Shown piece after piece: positions 26,670 to 35,942 of a stretch of 64,000 nucleotides of DNA (position 1 is the first letter of the stretch; each line of letters opens with the position of its first letter). The notes beneath the pieces are model-generated. The model worked only from the letters and a program-made list of their open reading frames with translations, was not told where the DNA came from and made no database searches. A program made the position numbers and the translations under genes. This DNA comes from Azoarcus sp031546845 (GTDB taxonomy: Bacteria; Pseudomonadota; Gammaproteobacteria; Burkholderiales; Rhodocyclaceae), in contig JAVBJT010000027.1 in assembly GCA_031546845.1 (NCBI GenBank), forward strand, positions 62,001 through 126,000, written 5' to 3'.

Positions 26670-28502
26670 GTGTTCAAAAACCTGTTCCGTTTCATCGGCT
26701 GGCTATTCAAAAGCGCTTGGCGCATGGCCGATTTTACCCGCCGCACAGTTTTCAACCTGGCCCTGCTCGTACTCGCCGCCTTCATCCTGGTCGCGTTGCT
26801 GCGCCCCGCGCCCGACGTGCCGCGCGGCACGGCCCTTGTGCTGCGCCCGGCCGGCGCGCTGGTGGAGCAAACTGCGCAGGCCGACCCGATTGCGTTGCTG
26901 CGCGCCGGCTCGGTAGCGGATCAAACGGCGCTGCCCGATCTGCTCGAGGCGGTTCGCGCCGCGCGCGACGACGAACGCATTGCCGCGCTGGTGCTGGAAA
27001 CAGACGGCCTGAGCGGCGGCGGCCTATCCAAGCTGGCCGAACTGCGCACCGCCATCGCCGCCTTCAAAACCTCCGGTAAGCCGGTGCTGGCGCGCGGCGA
27101 GCGCTTTAGCCAGAACCAGTATTACCTTGCCTCGGTGGCGGACGAAGTCCATGTATCGCCCGACGGGTACGTGCTGCTCAACGGCCTGGCGCGCTATGTG
27201 ACCTACTTCAAGGGCGCGCTCGATACGCTGGGCATCAAGATGCACGTATTCCGCGTCGGCGAATACAAGTCCTTCTCCGAACCCTTCACCCGCACCGATA
27301 TGTCGGACGAAGACCGCGCGGCGTCGAAAGACCTGCTCGACGGTCTGTGGAACATCTTCCGCGAAGACATCGCCGCCACCCGCAAACTCACCCCCGAGGC
27401 GCTCGACCGCTATACCACCCACTACCGCGATGCGCTTGCCGCATCGGCGGGCGATGCGGCCCAGGCGGCGAAAACGGCCGGGTTGGTAGACAAACTGAGC
27501 ACGCGGGACCAATGGCGCGCCCAGCTTATCGAACGCATCGGCGCAGATACCGCCGGTAAGGACTTCCGCCAGATCGACGCTGATGATTACTTGGCAAACA
27601 CGCGCCACAAAATGCGCAAAAACCCCTCGCACCGCATCGCCGTATTGGTGGCGCAGGGCGCGATCGTCGATGGCGAACAGGCCAGCGGCACCGTTGGCGG
27701 CGAAACCTTCGCCCACCTGATCCGCGACGCGCGCGAGGACAACAACGTGAAAGCCGTGGTGCTGCGCATCGATAGCCCCGGCGGCAGCGCCTGGGCCTCC
27801 GAGCAAATCCGCCGCGAGCTGGAACTGACCCGCCAGGCGGGCAAGCCGGTCGTGGCGTCGATGAGTTCGGTAGCCGCCTCCGGCGGCTATTGGATCGCCG
27901 CCGGCGCCGACGAAATCTGGGCCGCGCCGTCCACCGTCACCGGCTCCATCGGCATCTTCGCGCTCTTTCCCGAATTTGGCGAGCCGCTCAAACGCCTTGG
28001 CATCACCATCGACGGCGTTGCCACCGCGCCGCTGGCCGGCGCGCTAGACCCGCGCCGCCCGCTCGACCCGGCTGCCGCCGAAGCCCTGCAACTCGTCATC
28101 GACAACGGCTACCGGCGCTTTCTCGATACCGTGGCGAAAGCACGCAACATGAAAGCGGAAGAAGTCGATCCCATCGCCCGCGGCCGTGTATGGATCGGCT
28201 CCGCCGCCGCCAAGCTGGGCCTCGTGGACCAGCTCGGTGGCCTCAACGACGCCGTGGCTGCGGCAGCCAAGCGCGCCAAGCTGGAGCAATACGATGTGGT
28301 GTGGCCCGTGGCCGGCGGTTCGCGCAGCCAACGCCTGCTGCAACACCTGCTCGGCCGCATCGGCATCGGAGCCGCGCCGGCAGTACCCGCCAACGCCCCG
28401 GTAGCGCAAATGCTGGACGGCCTGCGGACGGCGGCGGACGAATTGCTACGCTGGAACGACCCGCGGAACCTTTACACGCACTGTTTGTGCGAAGCGCCGT
28501 AG
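26670..28502 (+). CDS. sppA: Signal peptide peptidase SppA, 67K type
   Basis: This membrane-anchored serine protease cleaves remnant signal peptides in the inner membrane. The 610-residue protein has a membrane helix at about residues 26-45 and two ClpP-like domains. The catalytic lysine K200 lies in GEYKSFSEPF and the serine S404 in AASGGYW, matching the Lys/Ser dyad of E. coli SppA. The start is a GTG at 26670. It follows trmB by 24 bases. Confidence 0.95.
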   Translation: MFKNLFRFIGWLFKSAWRMADFTRRTVFNLALLVLAAFILVALLRPAPDVPRGTALVLRPAGALVEQTAQADPIALLRAGSVADQTALPDLLEAVRAARDDERIAALVLETDGLSGGGLSKLAELRTAIAAFKTSGKPVLARGERFSQNQYYLASVADEVHVSPDGYVLLNGLARYVTYFKGALDTLGIKMHVFRVGEYKSFSEPFTRTDMSDEDRAASKDLLDGLWNIFREDIAATRKLTPEALDRYTTHYRDALAASAGDAAQAAKTAGLVDKLSTRDQWRAQLIERIGADTAGKDFRQIDADDYLANTRHKMRKNPSHRIAVLVAQGAIVDGEQASGTVGGETFAHLIRDAREDNNVKAVVLRIDSPGGSAWASEQIRRELELTRQAGKPVVASMSSVAASGGYWIAAGADEIWAAPSTVTGSIGIFALFPEFGEPLKRLGITIDGVATAPLAGALDPRRPLDPAAAEALQLVIDNGYRRFLDTVAKARNMKAEEVDPIARGRVWIGSAAAKLGLVDQLGGLNDAVAAAAKRAKLEQYDVVWPVAGGSRSQRLLQHLLGRIGIGAAPAVPANAPVAQMLDGLRTAADELLRWNDPRNLYTHCLCEAP

Positions 28503-28579
28503 CGGTACGGAAAGCTTGAGCACCCATCATGCCCGGCTGACCTTCCAGAACGCGAACAGCCGGGTTCGCAGGGGGGCCG

Positions 28580-29614
28580 TTACGGTTTCGCCACAGCCTC
28601 GAAACGCCCGAGCGGGCGGCCGTTTTCGTCGTAAAGATCGAGCAGAGAGCCGGCAATCCGCCAGTTTCGCGTTGCCCGTAGCGCATTGAGCAGGCTTTGT
28701 TCCATCTCCATGCCCTGCGCGCAAGCCATGCGCGTGGTGACGACCGATTCGATGCGCAGCGTATTAGCGGCAATGTCGTAACGCGCTACCAGGCGGTTAC
28801 AACCGGTGGCGCCGATGACGCGGCCGGTGGCATCGAATACGAGGTGCGGTTCATGCACCAGGCCATCGCCAACCACGCGTTCGCCAAGGCGCGTCAGCCG
28901 CCAGTGGGTGTTGGCGAGCGGCACATTGCCCGGTGGCGATGGGCATTCGATACCGGGGCGGAAGCCTTCGAAGGCTTCGACGATCAATACCGGCGCGGCA
29001 GCTTGGCTTTGTTGTTCGATCCGGCCGCGTATTTGCGCCATCAGCGGTTCATTGGCGGTACGCCGGGTTTCCACATAGGCGCGGTCGAGAGCGGCGCCGT
29101 TTTCCGCCGATGAAACCGTCAGCGTCTGCCCGCTGGCGCAGGCTTTGAAGCTTGGCGAGCCTTCGCCCTGGCGATAAAAACCGGTCATCGTCAAACGTAG
29201 CGTCAGCGGCGTGAAAGCTTCGTCGAGGTGAAAACGGTATTCGGGCGCGGAGGCTGTCACGATGGGTTGCGCTTCGCGGTCGAGCTGTTCGAGCGTCGAT
29301 TCATCGCGCACCGTAAGGTAGAGCGGATCACGGCGTTCGCCACGCAGCATGAGCGTGCGCCCATCGGTGGCCATCGACCAGCGGCCGATGCTGTCCGCAC
29401 CGCCTTCACGATCTCGATAGCGTTCGCTCAAGGTGTAGGTGCCATCGGCCGCCAGATCGAGTCTTACATCGATTCCGGGACAATCGGCACAAGGCAACTG
29501 TGCAACGTAACGTCCAGGCGTTGGGGGCGCGGCAATGGCCGGCATGCAAAAAACTGATGCCAACACGGCGATAAAGGCGTGGCGGACAGGAAAAATCTCG
29601 CGATTCGTTCGCAT
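28580..29614 (-). CDS. NlpE-like and META domain envelope protein
   Basis: A signal peptide (cut near AIAA-PP, about residue 29) leads into an NlpE-type N-terminal domain with the CxxC motif at C42 and C45 (LPCADCPGI) and repeated YTLSERY-like strands. The C-terminal third is a META/HslJ domain with NTHWRLTRLG and FDATGRVIGATGCNRL. The signal shows no lipobox cysteine at the cut, so it is probably periplasmic and soluble. NlpE proteins sense envelope or copper stress, while HslJ-type META domains are linked to stress or novobiocin tolerance. A role in envelope quality sensing is an inference. Confidence 0.8.
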   Translation of the reverse strand: MRTNREIFPVRHAFIAVLASVFCMPAIAAPPTPGRYVAQLPCADCPGIDVRLDLAADGTYTLSERYRDREGGADSIGRWSMATDGRTLMLRGERRDPLYLTVRDESTLEQLDREAQPIVTASAPEYRFHLDEAFTPLTLRLTMTGFYRQGEGSPSFKACASGQTLTVSSAENGAALDRAYVETRRTANEPLMAQIRGRIEQQSQAAAPVLIVEAFEGFRPGIECPSPPGNVPLANTHWRLTRLGERVVGDGLVHEPHLVFDATGRVIGATGCNRLVARYDIAANTLRIESVVTTRMACAQGMEMEQSLLNALRATRNWRIAGSLLDLYDENGRPLGRFEAVAKP

Positions 29615-29687
29615 ACTGACGTGCCTCCTATGCCGAAAATGAGGAAACAGCGGAGAACGGCGAAAAAGCGATGGGGAAAGCAGCGTG

Positions 29688-30602
29688 TCAGGCTTCGCTG
29701 ATGACCTGAAAAGTCAGTATCGGCACCGTGAAATCGTCGACTGTCGCGCCCAGGCCGATCTCACCCTGGCCGTACAGTACGCAGCTTTCACGCTTGAGTA
29801 TGATCGGCGTGGGCGCGGATAGAAAGCGCACCCAGGTACCGTTGCTGCTGAAGTCGGTCAGCGTGCACTGGCCGCCGGCCCATTCGATGCCCGCATGGCG
29901 ACGCGAAACACGCTGATCGTTGACGAAGAAACCGGCAGCGCGGTCACGTCCGATCACCAACGGCCCATTGGTGGGTATCAGTTCCAGGTGCTGATCGAGA
30001 CGATTGAGGTCGAGGCGCTGCGTGCCGCGCAGGCGATCCTGCGCCACCAGCAATTCCATCGGGATGGTTATCGTGCTTTCAGCGCCGCGCCCCCAATCGA
30101 CGCGCCACACGCGCATGGGCTCGGCTTTGCCGCGAACGGCAATGCGGTCGATGCTCTGACAGGCAAGAAGCAAGGTGTCCGGCAAGCGGCGGAAAACGGA
30201 TTCGCCGATCAGGATTTCATTGGCACCGGCGCGGTCGGACAGGCGCGCGGCCACGTTGACCGCGTCGCCATAGCAATCCCCGTTCTGTTCGATGATAGCG
30301 CCGTACTCAATGCCGATTTTGACGCCCAGCGGCCTTTGCTGCGGATCTTTCATTTTGAGATCGCGCATGATGTCTTGCGTTTTGACGCAGCACTCGACGG
30401 CGCTCGCGGTGTCGTTGAACAGTGCCAGCACGCCATCGCCCAGAAATTTGACCACTCGCCCACCGGAGCGGGACAAATGGTATCCCAGCGCCCGTGTACA
30501 GCGCGTAACCACATCCGTTGCGGCAACGTTGCCAACCGATTCGAACAACCCGGTGCTGCCCGTCAGATCGGCGAATACGACGGTCCTACCCGATTGCTCC
30601 AC
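29688..30602 (-). CDS. Class III nucleotide cyclase-like and FHA domain protein
   Basis: Residues about 5-175 form a class III adenylate/guanylate cyclase domain. The two metal-binding aspartates appear as D12 in VVFADLTGST and D56 in KFLGDGVLALF, followed by YGDAVNVAARL. Residues about 205-295 form a forkhead-associated domain with PLVIGRD, VSRRHAGIEW and FSSNGTWVRF, a phosphothreonine-reading module. The product is soluble. It may make cAMP or cGMP under control of a Ser/Thr kinase signal, but no kinase is nearby. Direct TGTTAACACTA repeats lie in its promoter region. Confidence 0.9.
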   Translation of the reverse strand: MEQSGRTVVFADLTGSTGLFESVGNVAATDVVTRCTRALGYHLSRSGGRVVKFLGDGVLALFNDTASAVECCVKTQDIMRDLKMKDPQQRPLGVKIGIEYGAIIEQNGDCYGDAVNVAARLSDRAGANEILIGESVFRRLPDTLLLACQSIDRIAVRGKAEPMRVWRVDWGRGAESTITIPMELLVAQDRLRGTQRLDLNRLDQHLELIPTNGPLVIGRDRAAGFFVNDQRVSRRHAGIEWAGGQCTLTDFSSNGTWVRFLSAPTPIILKRESCVLYGQGEIGLGATVDDFTVPILTFQVISEA

Positions 30603-30663
30603 GCATTTACCCCATTACTCTTGAAGGCTTCGCGCCTATGCTCGTACCGCGCGATAAATTTGT

Positions 30664-30688
30664 TGTTAACACTACGATGTTAACACTA
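30664..30688. repeat. Two direct TGTTAACACTA repeats upstream of the cyclase-FHA gene
   Basis: TGTTAACACTA occurs at 30664-30674 and again at 30678-30688, and each copy contains the palindrome TGTTAACA. They lie 62-86 bases upstream of the cyclase-FHA start and end two bases before the tag stop codon. A third partial copy, TGTTAACC, lies at 30728-30735 inside the tag 3' end. The spacing suggests an operator for a dimeric regulator. Confidence 0.55.
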
Positions 30689-30689
30689 A

Positions 30690-31298
30690 TCACTCTGATT
30701 TACCCTTGTCATCAACTCTTACCAACCCTGTTAACCCGGCGATTTCGCTATGGCGAAAGCAATCGGTAACATGGTCGTTCACCATGCCAATGGCCTGCAT
30801 GAACGCGTAACAAATCGTACTGCCGACGAATTTGAAACCACGCGCTTTCAGCGCGCGGCTCATGGCGTCGGACTGCGCGGTCGAGGCCGGCACATCGGCC
30901 AATGCACGCCAGGCGTTCTGTTTCGGCTGCCCATCCACGAACGCCCACAGCCAATCGACCGGATCGTTGCCGGCTTGCCGCAGGTCGAGCCACGCGCGAG
31001 CATTGACAATGGCCGCGTCGACCTTGGCGCGATTGCGGATGATACCGGGATCGGCCAGCAGTGCCTGCTTTTTCGCCTCGTCCCAACGCGCGATGCGCTC
31101 CACATCGAAACCATCGTAGGCTATACGATAGTGCGCGCGTTTTTTCAGCACGGTAATCCACGACAGGCCCGCCTGCGCGCCTTCGAGCAATAGAAACTCG
31201 AACAACAGGCGCGCATCGCGTACCGGCACGCCCCATTCCTTGTCGTGATACGCGAGGTAGAGCGGATCGTTGCCAGCCCAGGCGCAGCGTATCGTCAT
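30690..31298 (-). CDS. tag: DNA-3-methyladenine glycosylase I
   Basis: Tag removes 3-methyladenine from alkylated DNA. The 202-residue protein begins MTIRCAWAG with the zinc ligands C5 and H18 (YHDKEWG). The C-terminal ligands are in NDHVTDC, preceded by KFVGSTICYAFMQAIGM. The ATG at 31298 matches the family start, and the five-residue longer version is less likely. It lies 52 bases downstream of parB on the same strand. Confidence 0.94.
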   Translation of the reverse strand: MTIRCAWAGNDPLYLAYHDKEWGVPVRDARLLFEFLLLEGAQAGLSWITVLKKRAHYRIAYDGFDVERIARWDEAKKQALLADPGIIRNRAKVDAAIVNARAWLDLRQAGNDPVDWLWAFVDGQPKQNAWRALADVPASTAQSDAMSRALKARGFKFVGSTICYAFMQAIGMVNDHVTDCFRHSEIAGLTGLVRVDDKGKSE

Positions 31299-31350
31299 TG
31301 TTCCATCTCGCAATGGTTGTACAGGGCGGAGCCGTCCGCGTGGTATCCCA

Positions 31351-32202
31351 TCAGCGCAAGCGGCCGATCAGGCCGTCCAGTTGATCGAGGCTACCGAAAC
31401 GAATCGAAACCTCGCCCGCTCCTTTTTTGTTCGCCTTGATCTTGACCGTGGCGCCGAGCGCGTCGGCGATTTCCTCTTCCAAGCGCAACAGGTCGCGATC
31501 CGGCGGCGGCGTGGCCTTTTTCTGCCGTGGATTCAGAATGTGCTGCACCAAGCGTTCGGTGTCGCGCACCGACATTTGCTTGGCTGCCACCTGATGAGCC
31601 AATTGAATCTGACCGGCGCCATCCAGGGGCAACAGCGCGCGCGCGTGGCCCATATCGATATCGCCGGCCATCAACAATTCCTGCACCGGGCGGGCAAGAT
31701 TGAGCAGACGAAGCAGATTGGAAGCGGCCGAGCGCGAGCGGCCGACGGCATCGGCTGCTTGCTGGTGAGTCATGGAGAATTCGTCGATCAGACGTTGCAA
31801 GCCACCAGCTTCTTCGAGCGGGTTCAAGTCCTCGCGCTGAATGTTTTCGATCAGCGACATTGCCAGCGCGGCCTCGTCGGGGATCTCGCGCACCAGGCAG
31901 GGCACTTCGTTCAGCCCGGCGATCTGCGATGCGCGCCAGCGGCGCTCGCCAGCGATGATTTCATGGTCGCCGCCGCCCACCGGGCGCACGAGAATGGGCT
32001 GCATCACGCCCTGGGCTTTGATCGACGCCGCCAGTTCTTCCAGCGATCCGGGGTCCATGCGCGTGCGCGGTTGATATTTGCCCGGGCGCAGGGCATCGGT
32101 GGGCAGGACCTGCAATTCGCCCTTACCGGCTTCGTCGTCGCGATTGGCGGCTAGTAGCGCATCCAGGCCACGGCCAAGACCTTTGAGTTTGGGTGGCGTC
32201 AT
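31351..32202 (-). CDS. parB: Chromosome partitioning protein ParB
   Basis: This 283-residue DNA-binding CTPase loads at parS sites and drives origin segregation with ParA. It has the CTP-binding GERRWRA at residues 85-91, ENIQREDLNPLEEA after it, a helix-turn-helix (THQQAADAVGRSRSAASN) and a C-terminal dimer domain. Its start lies 67 bases after the parA stop. Confidence 0.95.
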   Translation of the reverse strand: MTPPKLKGLGRGLDALLAANRDDEAGKGELQVLPTDALRPGKYQPRTRMDPGSLEELAASIKAQGVMQPILVRPVGGGDHEIIAGERRWRASQIAGLNEVPCLVREIPDEAALAMSLIENIQREDLNPLEEAGGLQRLIDEFSMTHQQAADAVGRSRSAASNLLRLLNLARPVQELLMAGDIDMGHARALLPLDGAGQIQLAHQVAAKQMSVRDTERLVQHILNPRQKKATPPPDRDLLRLEEEIADALGATVKIKANKKGAGEVSIRFGSLDQLDGLIGRLR

Positions 32203-32269
32203 GTCGATGAATGGGCGATTCGCCCCGAAGAGGGTTGCGGGGCTGGCTTCAGGTTCATATCCGGTTTCC

Positions 32270-33040
32270 TCACAGCGTCTTCACACGCTCGATCATTTCT
32301 TCCGCGAATGCCATGTAGGCCTGCGCGCCCTTGGCGGCCTTGTCGAAGGTAACACCGGGCATGCCGTGGCTGGGCGCTTCGGCCAAACGCACGTTGCGCG
32401 GCACGATGGCACGGAACACCTTTTCGCCGAAGTGGCTTTCGAGCTGCGCGGAAACCTGCTGCTGCAAGGTCACGCGCGGGTCGAACATGACACGCAGCAG
32501 ACCGATGATTTTCAGATCGCGATTGAGATTGGCGTGCACCTTCTTGATCGTATTGACCAGGTCGGACAGGCCCTCCAGCGCAAAATATTCGCATTGCATC
32601 GGAATGACAACGCCGTGGGCGGCGCACAAACCGTTGAGCGTAAGCATCGACAGCGATGGGGGGCAATCGACGAGGATGAAATCGTAATCGGCCTCGAAAA
32701 CGCTCAGCGCCGATTTGAGGCGGCTTTCGCGCTGCGCCAAACCCACCAGCTCGACCTCGGCGCCAGCCAGATCGCGGTTGGCCGGCAGCACGTCGTAACC
32801 GCCGCTGGGCGAGGCAACGCGCACATCCTCCACGCCAGCCAACCCCACCAGCAGGTGATAGACCGATTTTTGCAGGCCAGCCTTGTTCACCCCGCTGCCC
32901 ATCGTGGCGTTGCCCTGCGGATCGAGATCGACCAACAGCGTGCGCTGTCCGGCCAGATGCAGGGCGGCGGCGAGATTGACGCAGGTGGTGGTTTTGCCCA
33001 CCCCGCCTTTCTGGTTGGCGATGCAGAAGATACGGGCCAT
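32270..33040 (-). CDS. parA: Chromosome partitioning ATPase ParA
   Basis: This 256-residue Walker-type ATPase of the ParA/Soj family has the deviant Walker A KGGVGKTTT at residues 11-19, LLVDLDPQGNAT after it, and VDCPPSLSMLTLN. The ATG at 33040 starts MARIFCIANQ as in the family. The longer upstream frame overlaps rsmG and is rejected. It works with the next gene, parB. Confidence 0.95.
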   Translation of the reverse strand: MARIFCIANQKGGVGKTTTCVNLAAALHLAGQRTLLVDLDPQGNATMGSGVNKAGLQKSVYHLLVGLAGVEDVRVASPSGGYDVLPANRDLAGAEVELVGLAQRESRLKSALSVFEADYDFILVDCPPSLSMLTLNGLCAAHGVVIPMQCEYFALEGLSDLVNTIKKVHANLNRDLKIIGLLRVMFDPRVTLQQQVSAQLESHFGEKVFRAIVPRNVRLAEAPSHGMPGVTFDKAAKGAQAYMAFAEEMIERVKTL

Positions 33041-33167
33041 ATCGGTGGCGTTTCCGGGTTGGTTCAAAAGTAGGTTTGAAAAATGCCCGCCGGCGCGCGC
33101 TGGCTGGCGCAGTTTAGTCCATGACGAAGGGCCGGGCGAAACGTCCCGCCGGCATGGGCATCGCGCT

Positions 33168-33842
33168 TCATGCCCGCGCCAGCACAACGAGGTGGCGCTC
33201 CGCGCCGAGGCCTGGCACCGTGAGCGCAATCGTCTCGCGCACTGCCCAGCCCGCCGGCAGGGCGTCGATCTCGTCGGCCGGGTGCGCGCCCTTCATCGCA
33301 TACAAACACCCCGACAGCCCGACTAGATGGCCAGCAAGACGAACGAAATCAGCCAAGCTGGAAAAAGCGCGGGAAATGACACCGTCGCAAGCCATGCTGC
33401 CGGCCAAGCCCGAAAAGGCACCCTCCATGCTCACGTTTTCCACACGCGCATTAAGCACGGTGAAATTCGCCAGCCGCAGTTCTATCTTTGCCTGCTGCTG
33501 AAAGCTCGCTTTTTTATTGACCGCCTCGATCGAGCTCACTGCCCATTCCGGTCGCGCGATCGCCAGCGCAATGCCCGGCAAGCCCCCGCCCGAACCGATA
33601 TCGGCCAGCCGCTCCACATCCGCCAGATGCGGCAGCACGGCAAGGGAATCCAGCAGGTGATGGGTGACGACTTCTTCCGGTCGCCGCAGCGCGGTGAGGT
33701 TGTAGACGCGGTTCCATTTCAGCAACAACTCGCCGAACGCCAGCAAGCGCGCCTGCTCCGCCGCCGGCAGCGCCAACCCGAGCGCGGCGGCCCCCTCGGC
33801 CAGCGTACCGGCAAATGGCGCGAGCGCGCCCGTCACCGTCAT
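33168..33842 (-). CDS. rsmG: 16S rRNA (guanine527-N7)-methyltransferase
   Basis: RsmG (GidB) methylates G527 of 16S rRNA. The 224-residue protein has LLLKWNRVYNLTA, HHLLDSLAVLPHL and the SAM site DIGSGGGLPGIALAI. The ATG at 33842 overlaps the mnmG stop as ATGA. It lies in the usual mnmG-rsmG-parA-parB order. Confidence 0.95.
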   Translation of the reverse strand: MTVTGALAPFAGTLAEGAAALGLALPAAEQARLLAFGELLLKWNRVYNLTALRRPEEVVTHHLLDSLAVLPHLADVERLADIGSGGGLPGIALAIARPEWAVSSIEAVNKKASFQQQAKIELRLANFTVLNARVENVSMEGAFSGLAGSMACDGVISRAFSSLADFVRLAGHLVGLSGCLYAMKGAHPADEIDALPAGWAVRETIALTVPGLGAERHLVVLARA

Positions 33843-35743
33843 GCGCAACGATCCTGTTGCCGCGCGACCAGTTCGCGGCGTTTGAGCCACACCAGCAGCA
33901 GCGAAATCGCCGCTGGCGTCACGCCCTGCACACGGCCGGCCTGCCCGACCGTTTCGGGTCTGTGCTGGTTGAGTTTTTGCTGCACTTCTTTCGATAAGCC
34001 ACGCACTTCGGCGTAGTCCAGCCCAGCCGGCAAGCGAATGGATTCGGCTTGCAGCTGTTTGGCGACTTCGCCCTGCTGGCGATCGATATAGCCCTGGTAT
34101 TTGGCGGCGATTTCGATTTGCTCGACCACCTGCGGATCGGTTTCCGGGCCTTCCGGCGCACCGGGCAGGCTCATCAATGCCGCATAACCGGTCTGCGGCC
34201 GGCGCAGCAGGTCGAAATAGCTGTATTCGCGCTCCAGCGCCTTGCCAACAACGCGCTCGGCTTCCTCCGCCGGAATGCGCTCAGGATGCGCCCAGGTCGC
34301 TTTCAGCCGCGCCGTTTCACGCTCGATAGCCTCATGCTTGGCGCAAAACGCGGCCCAACGCGCATCGTCCACCAAACCAAGCTCGCGGCCCTTGGCGGTC
34401 AGGCGCAGGTCGGCGTTGTCCTCGCGCAGTTGCAGGCGGTATTCGGCGCGCGAGGTGAACATGCGATAAGGCTCGGACACGCCACGGGTAATGAGATCGT
34501 CCACCAACACACCCAAGTAGGCTTCGTCACGGCGCGGGCACCACGGCGCTTCCCCGCGCACATGCAGCACGGCGTTGGCACCGGCGAGCAAGCCCTGCGC
34601 CGCCGCCTCCTCGTAGCCGGTGGTGCCGTTGATCTGGCCGGCGAAGAACAAGCCGGCGATAGATTTCGTCTCCAGGCTGCTCTTGAGATTGCGCGGGTCG
34701 AAATAGTCGTATTCGATGGCGTAGCCAGGACGCAGGATATGCGCGTTCTCCAACCCGCGAATGCTGCGCACGACGGCAAGCTGCACATCGAAAGGCAGCG
34801 ATGTCGAAATTCCGTTAGGGTAGATTTCGTGGGTCGCCAGACCTTCCGGTTCAAGAAAGATGTTGTGGCTGTCCTTGTCGGCGAAGCGGTGGATCTTGTC
34901 CTCGATCGACGGGCAATAGCGCGGGCCGATGCCCTCGATCACGCCCGAATACATCGGCGAGCGGTCCAGATTGGCGCGGATGATGTCGTGTGTGCGTTCG
35001 TTGGTAAACGTGATCCAGCACGGCAATTGCGCCGGATGTTGCGACGCATGGCCCAGGAAGCTGAACACCGGCACCGGATCGTCGCCCGGCTGCTCCTTCG
35101 TTGCCGCGAAGTCGATCGTGCGCGCATCCAATCGCGGCGGCGTACCGGTCTTTAACCGGCCCTGCGGCAGCGCCAGTTCTTTCAAGCGCTGACCGAGCGA
35201 CACCGCCGGCGGGTCGCCGGCGCGGCCAGCCTGATAATTCTGCATGCCGACGTGAATCAGGCCGTTGAGAAACGTGCCGGCGGTCAGTACCACAGCCTGC
35301 GCCTCGAAACGCAGGCCGATCTGGGTCACGACACCGGTGACGCGATCGCCCACCACGGTGAGGTCATCCACCGCCTGCTGAAACAGCCACAGATTCGCTT
35401 GATTTTCCAACCGCTTGCGGATTGCCGCCTTGTACAGCACGCGGTCTGCCTGGGCGCGGGTGGCGCGTACCGCCGGCCCCTTGGAGGCATTGAGAATGCG
35501 GAACTGGATGCCACCCTCATCGGTGGCCGCCGCCATCGCGCCGCCCAGCGCATCCACCTCTTTCACCAGATGACCCTTGCCGATACCGCCGATTGACGGG
35601 TTGCAACTCATCTGGCCGAGCGTTTCGATATTGTGGGTCAGCAGCAAGGTTCGCGCGCCCATGCGCGCCGCGGCCAAGGCGGCTTCGGTCCCGGCGTGGC
35701 CGCCGCCGACCACGATGACATCGAAACGGGTGGGATAAAGCAT
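33839..35743 (-). CDS. mnmG: tRNA uridine-5-carboxymethylaminomethyl modification enzyme, large subunit
   Basis: MnmG (GidA) is an FAD enzyme that, with MnmE, modifies wobble U34 of tRNAs. The 634-residue protein has the FAD motif GGGHAGTEAALAAARMG near residue 13, CNPSIGGIGKGHLVKEVDALGG near 47-68 and the tRNA-binding C-terminal domain. The gene is often close to the replication origin and is followed here by rsmG and parAB. Confidence 0.96.
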   Translation of the reverse strand: MLYPTRFDVIVVGGGHAGTEAALAAARMGARTLLLTHNIETLGQMSCNPSIGGIGKGHLVKEVDALGGAMAAATDEGGIQFRILNASKGPAVRATRAQADRVLYKAAIRKRLENQANLWLFQQAVDDLTVVGDRVTGVVTQIGLRFEAQAVVLTAGTFLNGLIHVGMQNYQAGRAGDPPAVSLGQRLKELALPQGRLKTGTPPRLDARTIDFAATKEQPGDDPVPVFSFLGHASQHPAQLPCWITFTNERTHDIIRANLDRSPMYSGVIEGIGPRYCPSIEDKIHRFADKDSHNIFLEPEGLATHEIYPNGISTSLPFDVQLAVVRSIRGLENAHILRPGYAIEYDYFDPRNLKSSLETKSIAGLFFAGQINGTTGYEEAAAQGLLAGANAVLHVRGEAPWCPRRDEAYLGVLVDDLITRGVSEPYRMFTSRAEYRLQLREDNADLRLTAKGRELGLVDDARWAAFCAKHEAIERETARLKATWAHPERIPAEEAERVVGKALEREYSYFDLLRRPQTGYAALMSLPGAPEGPETDPQVVEQIEIAAKYQGYIDRQQGEVAKQLQAESIRLPAGLDYAEVRGLSKEVQQKLNQHRPETVGQAGRVQGVTPAAISLLLVWLKRRELVARQQDRCA

Positions 35744-35830
35744 GATGATGCGCTCCGCGCGACGGGCGGAAAGAGGGGAGGAAAGGGGAGGGAATTCTAC
35801 GCTGTTGCCGTGTGTGCGACTAGGTTTCGC

Positions 35831-35868
35831 ACCGATGTTTCACGGAAATAAGTCGATTAAACATCGGT
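35831..35868. repeat. Perfect 10-bp inverted repeat upstream of mnmG
   Basis: ACCGATGTTT at 35831-35840 and AAACATCGGT at 35859-35868 are exact reverse complements with an 18-base spacer. The pair lies 88-125 bases before the mnmG start and 74 bases after the tpx stop. It could be a transcript hairpin closing tpx, although no U-run follows, or a two-half-site operator for mnmG. Confidence 0.55.
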
Positions 35869-35942
35869 TTATCTGCCCACTCAGGGGAAAGCGCGCGGCA
35901 GACCATCCAGACCTGCCGCGAAGCATCGGCGATCGGATTTGT

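Noticed and set aside
35836..35850. A parS-like TGTTTCACGGAAATA upstream of mnmG
   Set aside because: It matches the parS consensus only if one base is deleted and another changed, and half of it belongs to the perfect inverted repeat at 35831-35868, which explains it better.
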